Counted from the first letter of the stretch, positions 42,065 through 55,809 are shown. The stretch: 64,000 bases of DNA from Thamnaconus septentrionalis (GCA_009823395.1 CM020508.1:6542515-6606514), one strand, 5' to 3'. Translations and numbers: made by a program. Notes: a model not told the origin generated them from the letters alone.

Positions 42065-45000
42065 CTGGCCGGCCGACGGCAGGGCGATGAGGAGGAGGAG
42101 GAGCAGACGGCCGAGCGGCGGCAGGGGGGACAGCAAGAGCAGAAAACAGGGAGGACATTTTATTGGGAATTAGGTCAAGGCGGCGTGGAACTGATGGATG
42201 AATCAGCGGCGGCGAGCATGAGAGGATTCTCTGACGGGTGGCCAGGTGTTGGGTGGTCGTGGGAAAAATGGATCAGCGCACGTCAAGGTCAGAGACAGAG
42301 GCTCTGCGGCGCGTTTGGCTGTTTTGAGAGACTGTGACAAACCAGGCTCTAAGCGAGCACAAATTAAAAAAAATGTAAAATGAAAAGAAAAATTTTAAAT
42401 AAAAAGGCGTTACAGAGGGGCTACAGACCACGCCCTCTAGATACCACGCCCACAAATATCAACCCCTTCATTGGCCAACGAAGGAAATAAAGCACAGCAC
42501 TTTGGAAAGAAATGTTAATGGTTTTGAATGTTGAATGTTAATACTAAGACATTTTAATTGTTGTGGTTGAAACAGTCATTAGAATAAAACTGTCCATAAG
42601 TTAAAAATTGTTTTTTTGAGTTCTTTTATTATTTGTGTGGTAAATCCAGCTGGTGCTTAAAAACTGTTTAATTGGGATCTAAATCATTGCAATGATGTTT
42701 AAAGCAGAAGACATCACAACTGCGCACCATCAAGCCAGTCTGTCCTCGGTTAAAAAGTTACAGCAAGATGATTCTTCTGCCCTCCTGCGTGACTTTCATC
42801 CTCATCCTCACTGCCGCTGAGTGAAAACGGAATACATGGGCCGCGCCTTGTCAAATACATTTATGCATGTACTGATGCGTCGTATCAACTCCGAGGAACA
42901 GGCAAATTACGCTGAGGAGCTCCGACATCTGCTCTGTTTGCTCTGCCGTGGCGGGAATAAGTCCTTAGAAAGCAATCAAATAAATAAGGCTTGTTCAGAG
43001 GCTCAGCGGAGATAAGGCTGCAACAAGAGGCTCTAAATTAAAACTAAGTAACTTCAAGCATGAACAAAGACTTCAAAACGCACGCCGAAAACGTCATCTT
43101 CCCTCGAAATCCACGACGGGCGGATGCAAGAATATCTGCCGCATTTGTCACCGCGTTATTACAGGCTTTCGCGTGATGCGGCGGAGGGAGTCGCGTTTTT
43201 ATCGCGGCTGAATGACTTCGGCAAACGTTCTTTCTACTCGGCGTCAAACGGTCAATCAATTTAAAGGAGAAAAAGTGAAGGAGGAGAGAAAAGAAGGAAA
43301 ATGACGTGTAAAGCAGGAAGCACTTGTGAGTCAGACCCCCAGAGATTTGAATCTATACTACAACCATGGTCAGATATATATATCGATATATATGTATTCA
43401 TTGAATAATGAACATGCATGGCGATGGACCCACAGTGGAAAAATGGAAACATGACAATGACCAAACGGCCACGCTGCTGGGGGAGGAGACTCACGGCGTC
43501 GAGTGAAAACTCACATTTTATGCAGATGATTTTTGGCCTGTCCCACTTGCCGTTGGCGCGACACTTGGCGGTGGGCATATGGCGCTGCAGGAAGCCGTCG
43601 GCGCACTGGTAGCGCGCCACCGAGTGGATGTCGTAGTGGGAGCGCTTCCGACCAATCAGGAAGGCGTTGTCCACGGCCGGCGGGGCTCCACACAGCACTG
43701 GAGGGGAGACGGAGAAGAGGCGGGACACGACATGAAGGCCGAACTCTGACCGTCTCCTGGAGGAGATCCAGACTTCTTCATTCATCTGTCATTTATTCAC
43801 GCAGGTTTAAAAGAGTTCAGTGATTGCTCGAGGACCGTGGCTCTCTGATGTTTGTCATTGCCAGCTTAACCGCAACCTGCTGATCTCTGGATTAACCCTC
43901 GGGCTAGAACGTTCCATGCAGACAGGGATGGTGGCTGCAAATATTAAATAAATAAATACAAAAAAAAAAAAATAATCTAAATTGGAAATCCGTTGCGTTT
44001 CAATAGCTGAAGTGCAAGGTCTCTGAGGGAGGGACAAAAAAAAGAAAAAAAGGAAACTTCACAAATCAAATGCCGCAAACACACTCGAGAGACTTCAGGT
44101 TCCTTTTTTGGGTTCATTGTGAAGGAGTTTATTCCCTGCAGGTTTTTTGAATGTCTCGCTGCAGCAACTTCAGATGTGTACTTAAGACGATCCGTGCCAA
44201 ATGTTTTTCTTTATTCTGTAGCAGGAAAGTTCTTCTCGTTTGGTCCTCCCTTTACTTAAAGCTGTTTTGTGACTCGGTTTGCCTGTTTACGGTATTTTCC
44301 CCTATGCTAAAATTGCAAAAACTGAATAAAAAATCTTTTCAAAAAAGGTTTGAACAGTTTGGGTTTTTAAAACTTCTTCATCTCCTTCTCCTCCTCCTCC
44401 TCCACTTCATTTTCAAATAAACAGCAGCACAAACAACAGGATGTGGGTTTAACCTTCAGGTCAGCACATCTTTCCCAGTTTGTGATGAAGTGAGCGGAGG
44501 AGTGGGTGGGCAGCTGCCACAGTGAATGCAGGGTTTTCATTCTTTGAAAGAGTCAAAGGAGGATCAGAGAGAAAAAAAAGAAAACAAGGCAGACGCAGTA
44601 CAAGGAGTCTGTTTTTCTTTCTGCTCTGCCGCCGGGGGAGTCGACGCCCCGCTGGTGGAATCAGCAGGTGAGCGTGTCCGACCTGCAGGAGGTGGAGCTG
44701 CAGCTCAGCCTCCTGTCAGAGTTTCAGCATCACCAATACTGATGCTTTTTTTTATTCTTTCCCTCAAATGTTTCTATTTATCAGTGTGTGTTTAAAGCAG
44801 TGTTTGTAGGTGTAGAAACAACAGCCTCCTACAAGTCGGCCCAGTCTGACCTATGACCCCTGACGTCACAAGGGATTTTTCTCCACACAAGTGCCTCTCA
44901 CCAGATATTTTCTCTTGCTTCCTGTTTGAACCCTGGAGATTGGTGTGAAGTGGTGAAAATCCCAGTAGATCAGCACCAGTTGATGTTAAAGTGAATCACT

Positions 45001-48000
45001 CGGGCCTGCCATACAAGTGATTACCAACAACCATGTTCACCACGTTCAAAGTTACCTTTCCCCTATTCTGATGCTCTGTTTGCACTTAGTCTTCACCGCA
45101 TCTGCACGCTGAATGCATTGACTTCCTACCATGCGATTGGCTGATATTTGTGTTGACAAACAGTTGTACGTTTGACCTGATAAAGTGGCCGGTGTGCATC
45201 GTCAAAGTGTGAGCGTTCCCGCCACGAGTGCTATCGCTACGGAGAGCTAGCAGAGAGGGGAACGGACCAACGATCTTCAACAAAGAGAGTAAGATCAGTG
45301 TCTTCAGTGTGTTGGGCCTCCTGCTGAGATGTTTGAGAAGAAACATATCCACATCAGGCAGTTTATTTCCATTTTCCCTTCAATTGGATGGTCATGACAG
45401 GATTTAATAAGCCATTTGACGAAGTTTACAATCCCCCTCCATTTCCTTCTTGTCCTTGTCCTATTACCTCCTAAATTCTTTATAAGGGAAGGCAATGCCG
45501 TTAATTCTGATGAAAGGTTTAATGACACATTTACAATTTAATGTGTTGTGGAGAGGACGGAGGTGGTGGCGGCGGCGGCGTGCACTCAACCACTCTGGCT
45601 CCTCTCTGGGGACGATCGGTGACTCAACAAATACGCAGGACTGAGAGGTACTTTTTCCATTAGTCCTCACCTGCGTGGACTATTAAGTGATTTCTTACAT
45701 TTTTTCGTCCACGGGGGAGGAGAAAGCAAATGCAGAAATTCAAAGAGGTAGGGATGAAAGACATGTCACCAGACTCTGAAGGAGCACATTGAGCTGTGAT
45801 TTTTTGGTCTCTTTTAGAATAAAGGCTGAAGGACACGGCTGAGTATGAGGCTGTGGCAGAGAGAGAAACTTTACACAGACCTTCCAGGAAAACGGTCATA
45901 AAAAATTACTCAAAGCTCCTTCTCTTTTCTTTAAGTTGGGATATGAATTCTGAAAATCCAAGCTGCTTTCGGCACTTTACGCTTCATCATTTGACTCGAC
46001 TGCCTACTACTTTTTCTCCAGCTTTCACCCTGAACAGAACATGCTCGGAGACAAAGCAAAATGACTAAACGTGTACAGCTATGACGGTATGGTTAGTTCT
46101 GATTGGACAGAAGCATTCCATGATCACTGGCACAGAGGGAGGGAGGGCCAGTGGCAGAGGAGCTCATGCAATGAATATGACAGGACTCGCAGCTCGCAGT
46201 GTGTCGTGTGGTTTGGTGTGTTCCCGCTGCCGTCCGACGTCTGAGAGACGTGATTGCGAGTGGCAGCCAGGTGCTGACTGCAGCGAGCGAAAGGTTGACG
46301 CAGTCTTAACTTCTCGCCGTCAGACCACAGGGGGTTGGATGGGGATGGGGAGCAGATTTAAGAGTCAGTTTTCTAATTATGAAGAGTCAGTAAGATCTGC
46401 TCATGGAACTATCTCTGTTATTGTGGGCGAATAAAAACTGATTATACTCCCCCCCCGCCCCTTTTACTGTCAATGATTCCAAAGTCGACTTTGTAGGACT
46501 GTTGTATAATTAACAATCTCTCTGTTTATGCTGCTTACATGCATATACTATATATTATCTCAAACGCTCTATATGCAGCCTTCAAAAACCACAGTCCGTC
46601 TTGTGTGATGAGGCTTGATTAAAATCACTTCATTTAGAAAATGAAAGCGGGGGATGGAGGGATGTGGGCTTTCATTCAAAGACTTCTGACCATGACTTGC
46701 TGCGAGAGGAAAAACAAGGAAGAAAGAGAAAAGTGTGGGTGAAGCAGATGCAATATGAATGAGATGGAGAAGAGAGGCGGGAGATGAAGGGAAGGAAGAG
46801 AATTCCAGAGTGGAGAGATGCTTTGCTTTTGCCAAGAAGGCAGAAGATTCAAAGCACATTTTTAATGAGCTCCCACCCTACCCTGTACTGATACTCAAAC
46901 CGTGGCATAAAGACCCCACTGTATGCAAAGATGACACCCGGAGGAGGCGGCGCTTTAACAAGTCTGATAAAGTGTGTGTACTCAGGCGAGAGGGCAGTGC
47001 GATTCCAGAGGTACTTTTGGTGTCACTGGGCCCCTATGAGTGTGTGTGTGTGGCAGTGGGGAGAGCGAGCACCCACACCCCTGCCCTCCCATAGTGCTCT
47101 CAACCATAGACGTGGTTGAATTCAGCTGAGTTTTCAGTAAAATAACTGCAGCGAATCTTTGAAATATCAGAAATAGCAGCGTCACGTGTGATGCCTTTTG
47201 AAACCACAGTGTGAAAGTAACTGCAGTCGGACTGGACAGATCGCTCAACAATCAACAATCTAGTGTTTTGTTTTCAGTTGGCTTTAAAATGTCACCTAAA
47301 TTAGCCAAAACTAATTCTTATCCTTTCAGTATAAACAGGCGGAAGATACGGGAGCAGTTGAATGAAGCTGTGATGCCACTGAGAAAGTGACCACCACAGA
47401 AGAAGACAAACCACAGAAGACCAGGAAGAAGAAAGTGCTGTGAACAGAGACTGTTGCTGAGAAGACTAGTATGGATGCTGCTATCGCGGCAGACATTATC
47501 ATATCGCAGTGGTTGCACGGGGCAATTTCACCTCTAGAGGGCAGAGTTTTGGGCCACATAGGCTCCAAAGCAAAGCAGGTCTGCAGGTCATCGTCCATTT
47601 TTATTTGTATTTTTTTGTACTTCCTCAAACTTCCCAACACTCGCTATGGGTTTTTCAGCATCCAACCCATTTGGGAAATGTTACACCCAGTTATTGAGCA
47701 ACACCCAGAGCTATGAATCCAGGACTAAGGCGGCAAATTAAGACCAGAGTGAAAAACAGAATGTTGAAAGTTTCATTAAGCCTCTGGGGCCGAAAGATAA
47801 GCTGAAATGCTGATGAAAGGAGCGAAACAGCAATGTCGTATCGCTTTGCTCTGTTCTACTCATGACGCGACTGAGCGCCTGATCCTGCTGGAACAAGCTG
47901 AGGAACGTTTCATTCTTCTGCTTCAGGTGAAGGCATGAATAGTCCTCTGAAACACACAAACATTCTTATAGCTCAGGGTAAAAACGACAGCCTAAACACA

Positions 48001-51000
48001 AGAGCCGCGATGGGAAGTTTCCCTCCTGGCACTGCTGCAACAACGACTACACACACCAGCGGACGGACACACGACTCGCTTCAGGCACTGACAACAGCCT
48101 CCAGGATCAAAGTCGCTGTTTAATGCAGAACTAGATGTCTGTGTCTGCGCATAACAAGTTGTCAAAAAACCAGGGGATTAATTTCATAAAAGCTTCATGG
48201 CGGCTGCAGATAAGTGGTGTCTGTCACTGCACGGGCTCGCTGGCAGGAATTTTTTTTGTCGTAATCTGAAGGTGAACGCGAGCTACGTTTTGGTTTGGCG
48301 TTAAATCTATCCATCCCCCCTGCGGTTCGTCTTTGGTGTCGATCAAACGTTTTGTATTGATTGTGCAACATCAAAGGGACAATATTGTGGCCATTTTAAG
48401 ATTGAAAAAAAGAAATAAGTGTGGTGGTTTACTTCCAACAATGAACAAGGTTTGTTTGGTCATAAACTCCCAGTTTTTATTGTACAGACCTCACAAAACA
48501 AGTCCCCCCCCCACCTCACCTGCTCCATCTGTGGCTCGATCTTGGAACAGCTCTTGTGATTGGCCAGTTGTGTTACTATGATAATCAGATGGACTAGTGA
48601 CATTGAAAGTGGAGCAAAACCCAAAAGGCTCTTTTTTGAAGCCAACCCATCATGTTGTCAATCTTTCGAAATTGGTGTGTTCATTGTCGATAACACAAAA
48701 GATATGTTCAAGAGCTGAAAAGGTCCTTTTTTTATATATAATAGGACCCCTTCAAAACAAGTCGTCAAAAGTGTTGGTGTCTGGTGCAGAGTTGCTCCAG
48801 CTCTGGCCTCTCCTTCCCCCCTGGCTGCTTTATAAAAGGTTATCTATCCTGCCTTTATTTATTCTGGTGCTGACGACTGTGATGAGCTCCCTCGGGCATC
48901 GACAAGAAGCCACGCAGACTCCAGATGATGTGAAATGCTGCTGCTCGGCTTTAAACAGCCGCAATTACACCAGTCAGCCCACTGCCCCCTCCTGTCAGCT
49001 CTGGGATTGATTTTAGGATTTCACTGCTTGTCTTTTTTTTCTTTTTTTTAAGTCTTGGATGGTAAGACTCCTGATCCTGATTTGTCCAAAAGAAAAATAT
49101 TTTGCACAAACAGCAAAAGAAAGACAAGAAATGAAGAAATATGCAACTAATAATGACAAAAACTGAATGAAATAAAAAATGCATAAAGAAGATCCCACAC
49201 ATCCCAACCAGACTTGATAAAGTCGTGTTAGAAGCAAACAGTCTCAGGACCTCACTATAGCATGACGGCAAACAGATCCCGTGAGCCGTCGGAACTCATG
49301 CAGCACAGAAGAAGAAGAGGAGGAATAGAAGGAAGAGGAGGAGGAGGAGGAGGAAGGGCGGTGGAGCAGGAGAGCCGACAAACTGCGCCGACGGGACGGG
49401 GCGCTGCGTGGAGTGACTCGGTGAGCGGTGAGGCTGATGGAGAGAGGGACACAGCGGGCTGGATGAAAATATGGCCGTGATTGCAGGCGACTGATTCAGG
49501 TCAGAGGTTCGGCAGGACGGCGGTTACTGGTGACAGCGGTGGTGCAACACTTTGCCTGGGAGGGAAATACCTCTGGTTGCGTGCCAGAACAGTGGGGCGG
49601 GGGAGGAGAGGAATGTTGACGGGTCCTGGCATCAGAAGTCTTTTATCTGAGCCCCGGCCGTTTAATTATTAGCCATCTGCCGGCACGCTAATACGTTGTG
49701 AACTTCAGTTCACTGGAGCTTTTCCAGCCTTTTGTGCGAAAACTCAAACTGGTAATCGCAAGATAATAAGGGTGGGGGATGAATTATTGACTGGATAATT
49801 AAAAAGGTGATGAGAGCAGCACACTGTAAAGAGAGGAGCATCCAAAAAAACCTGACCGTGACAGTGTTGTTTCTCTCATCCGCCTCAAATTAAGGGCTAA
49901 AATATAACAAGGGCTTTTTCTAAACCCTTATTATCTGATAATACTTACTGCACGTATAATACACATGTTATATATTAGCTACATATGCAGCACAGTAAAT
50001 GTACTTCACTCAAAAAAAATCATGTTAAAATATTGCATGAAATAACATATTATGTATAATTTTCCCCATTCATCAACAATTTTCTTCAGTGAAAAGACTT
50101 GCTTCCTTTTTCCAGAGCTGCAAACCTTCCAAAGTTTCTTTTTCATTTTTCATTTCATTTCATTTCATTTCATCTAATTTCATTTCATCAACTGATAAAC
50201 ATTCTAATAAATTGACGGTGGGTGGTATTTGGCATCAGAACCAGTCCTGTTCTTCTTCTTAATAAAATATCAGTAAATTTTGTACAAGTTTTCAAATGTA
50301 ACATCTCCTTCTTTAGGGTCATAATGCTTAAAAAAAAATGTCCTATAGATCACCACGGATGGCTCCTTGAGTCTCCGCCTATTAATGCGTCCTCCTGCTG
50401 ATGGTGCGTCTGACCTGTATGTAAATGGCATGGCAGGAGGAGCTCTAATTGGCTCTCGGAGGAGGGCGCGGTGGCCCGGCTCTGCCCCGGCGCCGTGGCG
50501 CGCAGCAGGAACAGGGGACGGTGGACAGATTTAGCATCCGGCATACAGCAGGTGGACTCTCAAAACCGATACGCTTTCTGCGCTGAGCTCTCCTAGATTT
50601 AAAGCAAAGAAAAAACTCATCTCGCTGAAGAAACAGAGCTGAGGAAAACATCAAGGAAGGAGCGGACGAGTGGGAGGATGACTCTTACCAGCTGCTTTGC
50701 ATGAAAAGAGCGTCGAGAACATTTTAGCACTGAAGGGATGCCATTTTTTAAACGTTCGGTGACTCAGCTCTCACCTGTTCCCTTCTTGCAGACGTAGGGC
50801 AAGTTGTAGTTGCAGGGCACGTCGTTCCACTTGCCATTCTCATGCGCAATCATCACCACGCAGTCCTCCCCGCCGGCGAAAAAGTTGTCCGGTTGGTTTT
50901 CGCGCCAGTTCTCGTATTGCTACGCACACACATACACACACGCACACGCAGGCCACAAATAAAAAAAAGAGAGAGAGAGAGAGAGAGATTAAGTCCGACA

Positions 51001-53522
51001 ATTAAGCTAACTCACATTCACGTCTCGGCTCTCGCAGCATTTCCTTCCACTTCATTCATTCTCGCCTTTTCACCGCCTTAACAAAGATAAGACTTCCTTC
51101 ACACTTTAGTTGATATGATTTATTAAAAAAAAATCCCATTAATTCATGGGCAAATTGTCGGAACTTAAGGAAGGGGAGCTAAAGTGATTAAGGCACTTCC
51201 AGCTCTTGGCGAAAGTCTCTCTGGCTATCACACAAAGAACCTCTGAATGTTCAGCCTCTTACTTGGCACATTTAAACGGCCTCCCAGACAAAACATTCCA
51301 ACATTCTCCAGACGATTTTTTTTCCTTCATTCTTTTGGTTCTTTTTTTTTGTCCACTTTGTTCCTTATGGAAAACAAGTTCCTGCTGCTGCTGCACAAGC
51401 GGAATAATAAAGAACCCTCACCAGGTCCATCTTGTCCGTCCACTGGAAGTCGTCCTCCACCGTCCGATCATTGAGACCAATCCAGGTGTTGTCATGGCTC
51501 AGGCCTGAAAAGAAAAAAAGAAAAAAAAGAAAATCCACACATAAAATGCCATTTATATGTTTCATTAAAATGCTTTCTTACATGAGTATATTCCAAGACA
51601 ACCCTGACTCACAAGCAACAACTTGACTAAGCAGCAGGTCAAAGCTAATTACTGACATAGCGGTTCAGGGGTATCTACACGGGCGTGTGCATGTGCATGT
51701 ATGGCACATTTTTTTTCATAATTCACTTTAATTCAGTGGTGTAGCTGATGAACGTAATTGGCAGAGCCATTAATCTTTCTAATGACTCCGATCCCTGCAA
51801 TGAGGGGGTGCAGACGACATCTATTAGTGAAGACGGCTGAAACCTCAAAAAAACACAAGTGGGTAGAAGAAAGACGGAATTAATGCTGCACATTAAAATT
51901 GGGGAAAGTGTGACCTGTGGAGTTTAACATCTTCTCTCTCTCATTTCAGTAACATTTTGGGTAAGTTGCATGGAATCCCCTGAAACATTATTAGGTAGCC
52001 ACTTCATACCCGCACTTTCTCTGTAGTCTGTTGTTAGGACATAAATATGCATATATATGAATGTATTTGTCCCGTCAGCTCTAATTTCCAGAGGAATATG
52101 TCAGCATTGTAAGGAAGATTTGACGGCACACATACAATAATGATATATTTCTCAAAAGTAGCACAAAAAACGTCAAAAACTGTGAAGTCAACTGCAGGTT
52201 TGTTTTTCACTGTAAATGCACTGAATAAATATAAGTAAGGTTATTTCACATTTAACGCACAAGGCCAACACATGTGGTCATTTTTAGTGCACAATTAGCC
52301 TTTCCTGCATTTTTGCAGGCTTGCGTCTCCTTCCTTTGCTGAGAAAAAATGGAGTTGCCCTGCATGCTGCATATCTCTCTACCTCCCCAAGACAAATCAC
52401 ACCCTCAGAGAGGGCACGGCAGCACATCAAGTGTCCTGTCACACACACTTTTCTTGGACGTAATGGCGCCATTTCACTGCAAACAAAGGTTGATGCACTT
52501 ATTTGGCAGAGCAGCCCGAGGCCCCCGGGGTTTGGGTTTTCTGCAGGGAGCGGCGTGAAGTCCTTCGGCTCGGCCGTTTAGAGCCAAGCACCGACGCACA
52601 TTTGTCACCGCGTTACATGGAGCGCACGTAAGGAAAGAGCCACCGAGCCGCTGCCGAGTGATATAATAATACAGAGGGACAAAAGTAGTTATCAATCACA
52701 GCCAGTGCAAGCAGAAGAGAGCAGGGAGTAATTCTTTTTGAAAAACAAAAAACAAAATAAAAAAAACCCAAAAAAGATCTCAGCAGCCGTGACACACGTC
52801 TGTAAGTCGCTGAGATGTAAAATCTAAAAAAACAAACAAAAACAAATAATACCTATTTTTTAGAAGATTTTTTCAACTGGGTGAGGCCCCAGCACAACAC
52901 TCTTGTTCATGTTGAACATTAGACAGACAGACAGATAGACTGAATGATAGACAGATAGATAGATAGATTAGATATTTATCCAAAAGGGAACAGTCTTTCA
53001 GCTGCACAATCCTTCAGCAGCAAAGCAATTCATAAAACAGTACACAGGGGTGACTGTAGCTCAGGAGGTAGCACATTGTCCAATGACCGAAAGGTTGGCG
53101 GTTCAAATCCTGCTCCATCACAGTCTGTCGTTGTGTCCTTGGGCAAGACACTTAACCCACATTGCCTCGTACGAATGTAAGTGAATGTTTGGAGAGTTTG
53201 TAAAGTGCTTTGAGTGCCTAGAAAAGCGCTATATAAATCCAATCCATTATTATAGACAGTAAGAGAATAATTATAATAAAGATTTTGAGGTACCAAATAG
53301 TAAAATAAAGAAACAAAAATTAAAGGTCGCATTGCAAACTGCCACCCATTCAAACACACCCACCTCTGATAAAGTTCTGCTCCGCCGGGCTGTGGATGCT
53401 GGCCAGGTGGCCGCTGTGCTCCCTGCAGTCCTTCTCGGCGTCCTCCCAGGTGTGTCTCCTGCTGAAGTACCTGTAGCAGTGGCCGTGGAACTTCCTCCAG
53501 GTGTGGTCGCAGCCCTCTGTGT
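41922..53522 (-). CDS. ncan: Neurocan, C-terminal part (last five coding exons; 5' part outside window)
   Basis: Minus-strand coding exons in transcript order: 53364-53522, 51422-51504, 50775-50919, 43515-43697 and 41922-42064. Their lengths (159, 83, 145, 183 and 143 nt) and phases reproduce the conserved lectican pattern for a C-type lectin domain in three exons, one sushi exon and a tail. The visible 237 residues end at TGA 41922-41924. Sequences such as [22 protein letters not shown] and [11 protein letters not shown], followed by VLCGAPPAV, closely match neurocan. The basic [10 protein letters not shown] tail is specific to neurocan among lecticans. In the known family this C-terminal lectin domain binds tenascins, while the absent N-terminal Ig/Link region binds hyaluronan and link proteins. 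The gene is tail to tail with hapln4, as in human. The EGF-like, chondroitin-sulfate and N-terminal exons must lie beyond 64000. Confidence 0.95.
42065..43514 (-). other. ncan: ncan intron before tail exon
   Basis: A phase-1 intron on the minus strand (donor AAAAT|GTGAGT, acceptor GGCCAG). It is non-coding. It holds an 18-base perfect palindrome, ATATATATCGATATATAT (43376-43393). Nothing else was recognised. Confidence 0.85.
43515..43697 (-). CDS. ncan: ncan sushi (CCP) domain exon
   Basis: This 183-base phase 1-1 exon encodes one complete sushi domain with four cysteines ([26 protein letters not shown]) and the family Trp before PKIICIK. The acceptor is TCTCCCCTCCAG. Lecticans carry one such domain directly after the C-type lectin domain. 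Confidence 0.95.
43698..50774 (-). other. ncan: ncan 7-kb intron between lectin and sushi exons
   Basis: A phase-1 intron with a GTGAGAGC donor. No exon recognised on either strand. Contents seen: pyrimidine tracts near 44380-44405, a (GGC)n-like run near 45566-45580, purine-rich GAGGA repeats at 49300-49360 and a (TTTCA)n tract near 50140-50190. Frames of up to 137 codons (48597-49010 on the plus strand) have no domain signature. Confidence 0.8.
50775..50919 (-). CDS. ncan: ncan C-type lectin domain exon 3
   Basis: 145 bases, phase 0 to 1. It encodes [14 protein letters not shown], then [19 protein letters not shown] and [15 protein letters not shown]. It holds the QPD and WND calcium/ligand-site motifs and the last cysteines of the lectin fold. 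The acceptor GTGCGTAG is purine-interrupted and looks weak. Confidence 0.95.
51422..51504 (-). CDS. ncan: ncan C-type lectin domain exon 2
   Basis: 83 bases, phase 1 to 0, encoding [18 protein letters not shown] and [15 protein letters not shown] is the core hydrophobic motif of C-type lectin domains. The acceptor is TTTTTTTCTTTTCAG and the donor GTGAGGG. Confidence 0.95.
51505..53363 (-). other. ncan: ncan intron within the lectin domain, with a SINE
   Basis: A phase-1 intron (donor CAGAG|GTGGGTG). It contains a tRNA-derived SINE at about 53047-53255 and a short GATA/GACA tandem near 52922-52968. No exon recognised. Confidence 0.8.
53047..53255 (+). repeat. tRNA-derived SINE
   Basis: A perfect RNA polymerase III A box (TAGCTCAGGAGG, 53057-53068) and a B box (GGTTCAAATCC, 53100-53110) are spaced as in a tRNA. 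They are followed by a body with TCCTTGGGCAAGACACTTAA and a tail with AAAGCGCTATATAAATCCAA, which is typical of fish SINE/LINE 3' ends. It is oriented opposite to ncan. It is not a functional tRNA gene. Confidence 0.85.
53364..53522 (-). CDS. ncan: ncan C-type lectin domain exon 1
   Basis: 159 bases, phase 1 to 1, encoding [20 protein letters not shown], then [20 protein letters not shown] and [10 protein letters not shown]. It provides the first cysteines of the long-form lectin domain. The acceptor is CCTTCTGCAG. It is the most 5' ncan exon seen. Confidence 0.95.
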
Positions 53523-53799
53523 CTGCAGAAGGCAGAGGGGGAGGAGGGAACGTCAACTATGAAGAATCTGTTGGAACAGGCCTCTGTGAAGTCTCGGTAG
53601 CATTGTGCTTATTATCATAACTGGCACAGAGATTCACATGCACTGACTCCACAGTCTGGACCAGACAGGATACAGGAGAGGGAATAAAGAGCACATCCTC
53701 ATGCCAGATTGATGTGGATATTCACTTGCCCATTTTCTGTGTTGACTTTGGTCCTGATTAGTGATGTGGCCTGATAAACAGCCGACTCAGCACAACTCT

Positions 53800-54035
53800 G
53801 AGGCACCTTCAAGACATTTTAGCTCCATTCAGTCGCTCCAATCCCCAACTCTGAAACTCTCTTCCATCTGACATCCGCAACTGTTATTGCATTTTATTAA
53901 TCATTATTACTTATCACCGTGTGTAGGTTTTATCTGTTGTTTTATTGTATTTGTTTGGAAAGTGTCCTTGGCTGTCAGGAAGGCGCTTATAAATAAAATG
54001 TATTCTTATTCTTATTCTTATTATTTTCTTAAAGC
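53800..54035 (+). repeat. LINE-like 3' end remnant
   Basis: The sequence runs from a segment like 'gaaactctcttccatctgacatccg' to GGAAGGCGCTTATAAATAAA, then (ATTCTT)n. This is the usual form of the 3' end of fish L2/CR1-like retroelements. No reverse transcriptase domain remains. Confidence 0.6.
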
Positions 54036-55774
54036 ACAGACACAAACAACACACTGCTCATTCTTTTCCACCTCCTTTCCCCCAACGCTCCCTCCGTGCA
54101 CCGCCCCCCTCCACCTCCGCCCGCATCGTCGGCGCTCCCTCCCTCCCCATTGGCGAGGACTTTAACCGGCGGGCTGGCGGTGGGACGGCTGTAAAGTCCA
54201 GTGAAAGTGGGTATTAATCTGTTGGGATGAACACTCCTTAGGAAATTCCTCCCGGTGCTCGCCGCTCTCTCGGTAATTAAGCCCTGTCACTGCGCTGTCG
54301 GCGCGGCCGCTTCCCCCTCCCTCTCGTCCCTCCTCGACTTCCCCCCTCTTCCATCCCTCCCACTGACGGGGTTCTCAGCTGTGCGCCTCGTTTCCCGTGT
54401 GGCGGGTGCTCAGCTGCATGCAGATGCAGCCGTGCGGGGACGCTTGCGTGTACGATGTACGTGTGGATCGCAGTCCTGAAGGTTCGCCTCCTCCTCTCCA
54501 CCCTTTTCCCTCCCTGCGGTGTCGGCGTGGAGGATGAAACGGCCCCTCAGCTTCTCCGCCGACAAATATGAAGCGACGGCAATAATTTGGGCCGAGCAAA
54601 TTGGACCGTATGGGGCCCTGCTCAGTATGCAGGGAGACGCAGTTTTGTCTGAGCGGAGGCAAGAGGACGGTCTAGGAGAAGGCCTTTAACATTCTAATGT
54701 GAGGCGAGGGCCTCCGAAAACGTGCATCAAAGCGGCCGTGCTTTTTCATGTCGTTCTCTATAGTTTTACCGCCGCTATTCTGTGCGATGCAAGATGCCGA
54801 CTCGTAGCAGGTCCGCCGCCTTCCTTTGTCCCCAACCGCTGTTATTTGCATTTGGTGTTTCAAGCGGGGCTGCACTACTGTCGGTGAAAATAAATGGCTT
54901 AGATTTTATGCTAATTTAACACGCACACATACACACAGGGAAACAAGTTCCTATTTCTGCTGCAGCATTTGGAGGGTAGGTTCAGAGACGTGGCTCCATC
55001 CTGTCTTATCTGAAGACTGCAGGCTGCTGCTGGAGGTCTGACGGAGGACGGAGTTTTCATTCCCAAACTTTAGTCTCAAGCTAGTCTCAACTTTAGCAGC
55101 ATCTAAACTTTAAAGCCTGGACCCGAGTTTTGCTGTTGACCATGAACGCAACGTGCCACAAAGCTTGGAATCATCTCCAACTGGTGTCTTGCACACTATG
55201 ATGAGTCGACTGTCCTCCAGAAGTGGCGGCGGAACAGGAGCCTGGCATCACGGATGTGCACACCAAGGAATCTGCAGCATCTCAGCAGTAGTGAGCATTT
55301 TCTGAGGAATCCTCCCTGCGCCTTGCTGAGTTGAAGCCCCGCAGGGCCGAGACGCCTTTGATGCAAACTGTCTCCAACATGCCACTTACAAGATGTGCCG
55401 GATAAAGAAGCTTGTAAGTGCACTTTTATGTTTTCTCCCATACAGCTGTTTTTTGTTTGTGTGTTTGTTTCAAGTTGACAAAGAAGCTGTGCCTCTAGTA
55501 AGTGATCGTGACAAAAATGCTAACTGACAGAGCTAAATAATGATAGGCAGCCTGGGAGAAACACCCCCGACCCCACACACACACACACACACACACACCC
55601 ACACCCACACCCACAACCCCAGTCTGACATGCAACGTAGCACGCTTCACTGTTCTCGGATGCGGCGCTCGCAGGCTGAAGTTCTGACACGTAGTCACACA
55701 TCAAACACGGCTGCCGGCTTTGCACGCGTGTATCTTCATCGACACGCTCCGAGACCAACAGATAAGGCGGAGAC

Positions 55775-55809
<35 letters not shown>

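Noticed and set aside
41732..42337. 201-codon plus-strand Gly/Arg-rich frame
   Set aside because: It lies antisense to the ncan tail exon and 3' UTR. Its length comes from GC-rich sequence and it has no domain.
43376..43393. 18-base perfect AT palindrome
   Set aside because: It is low-complexity TA repeat around one CG. Such palindromes are expected in AT microsatellites.
53047..53120. Possible tRNA gene
   Set aside because: The A and B boxes are present, but the sequence continues into a SINE body and tail, and no acceptor-stem pairing was seen.
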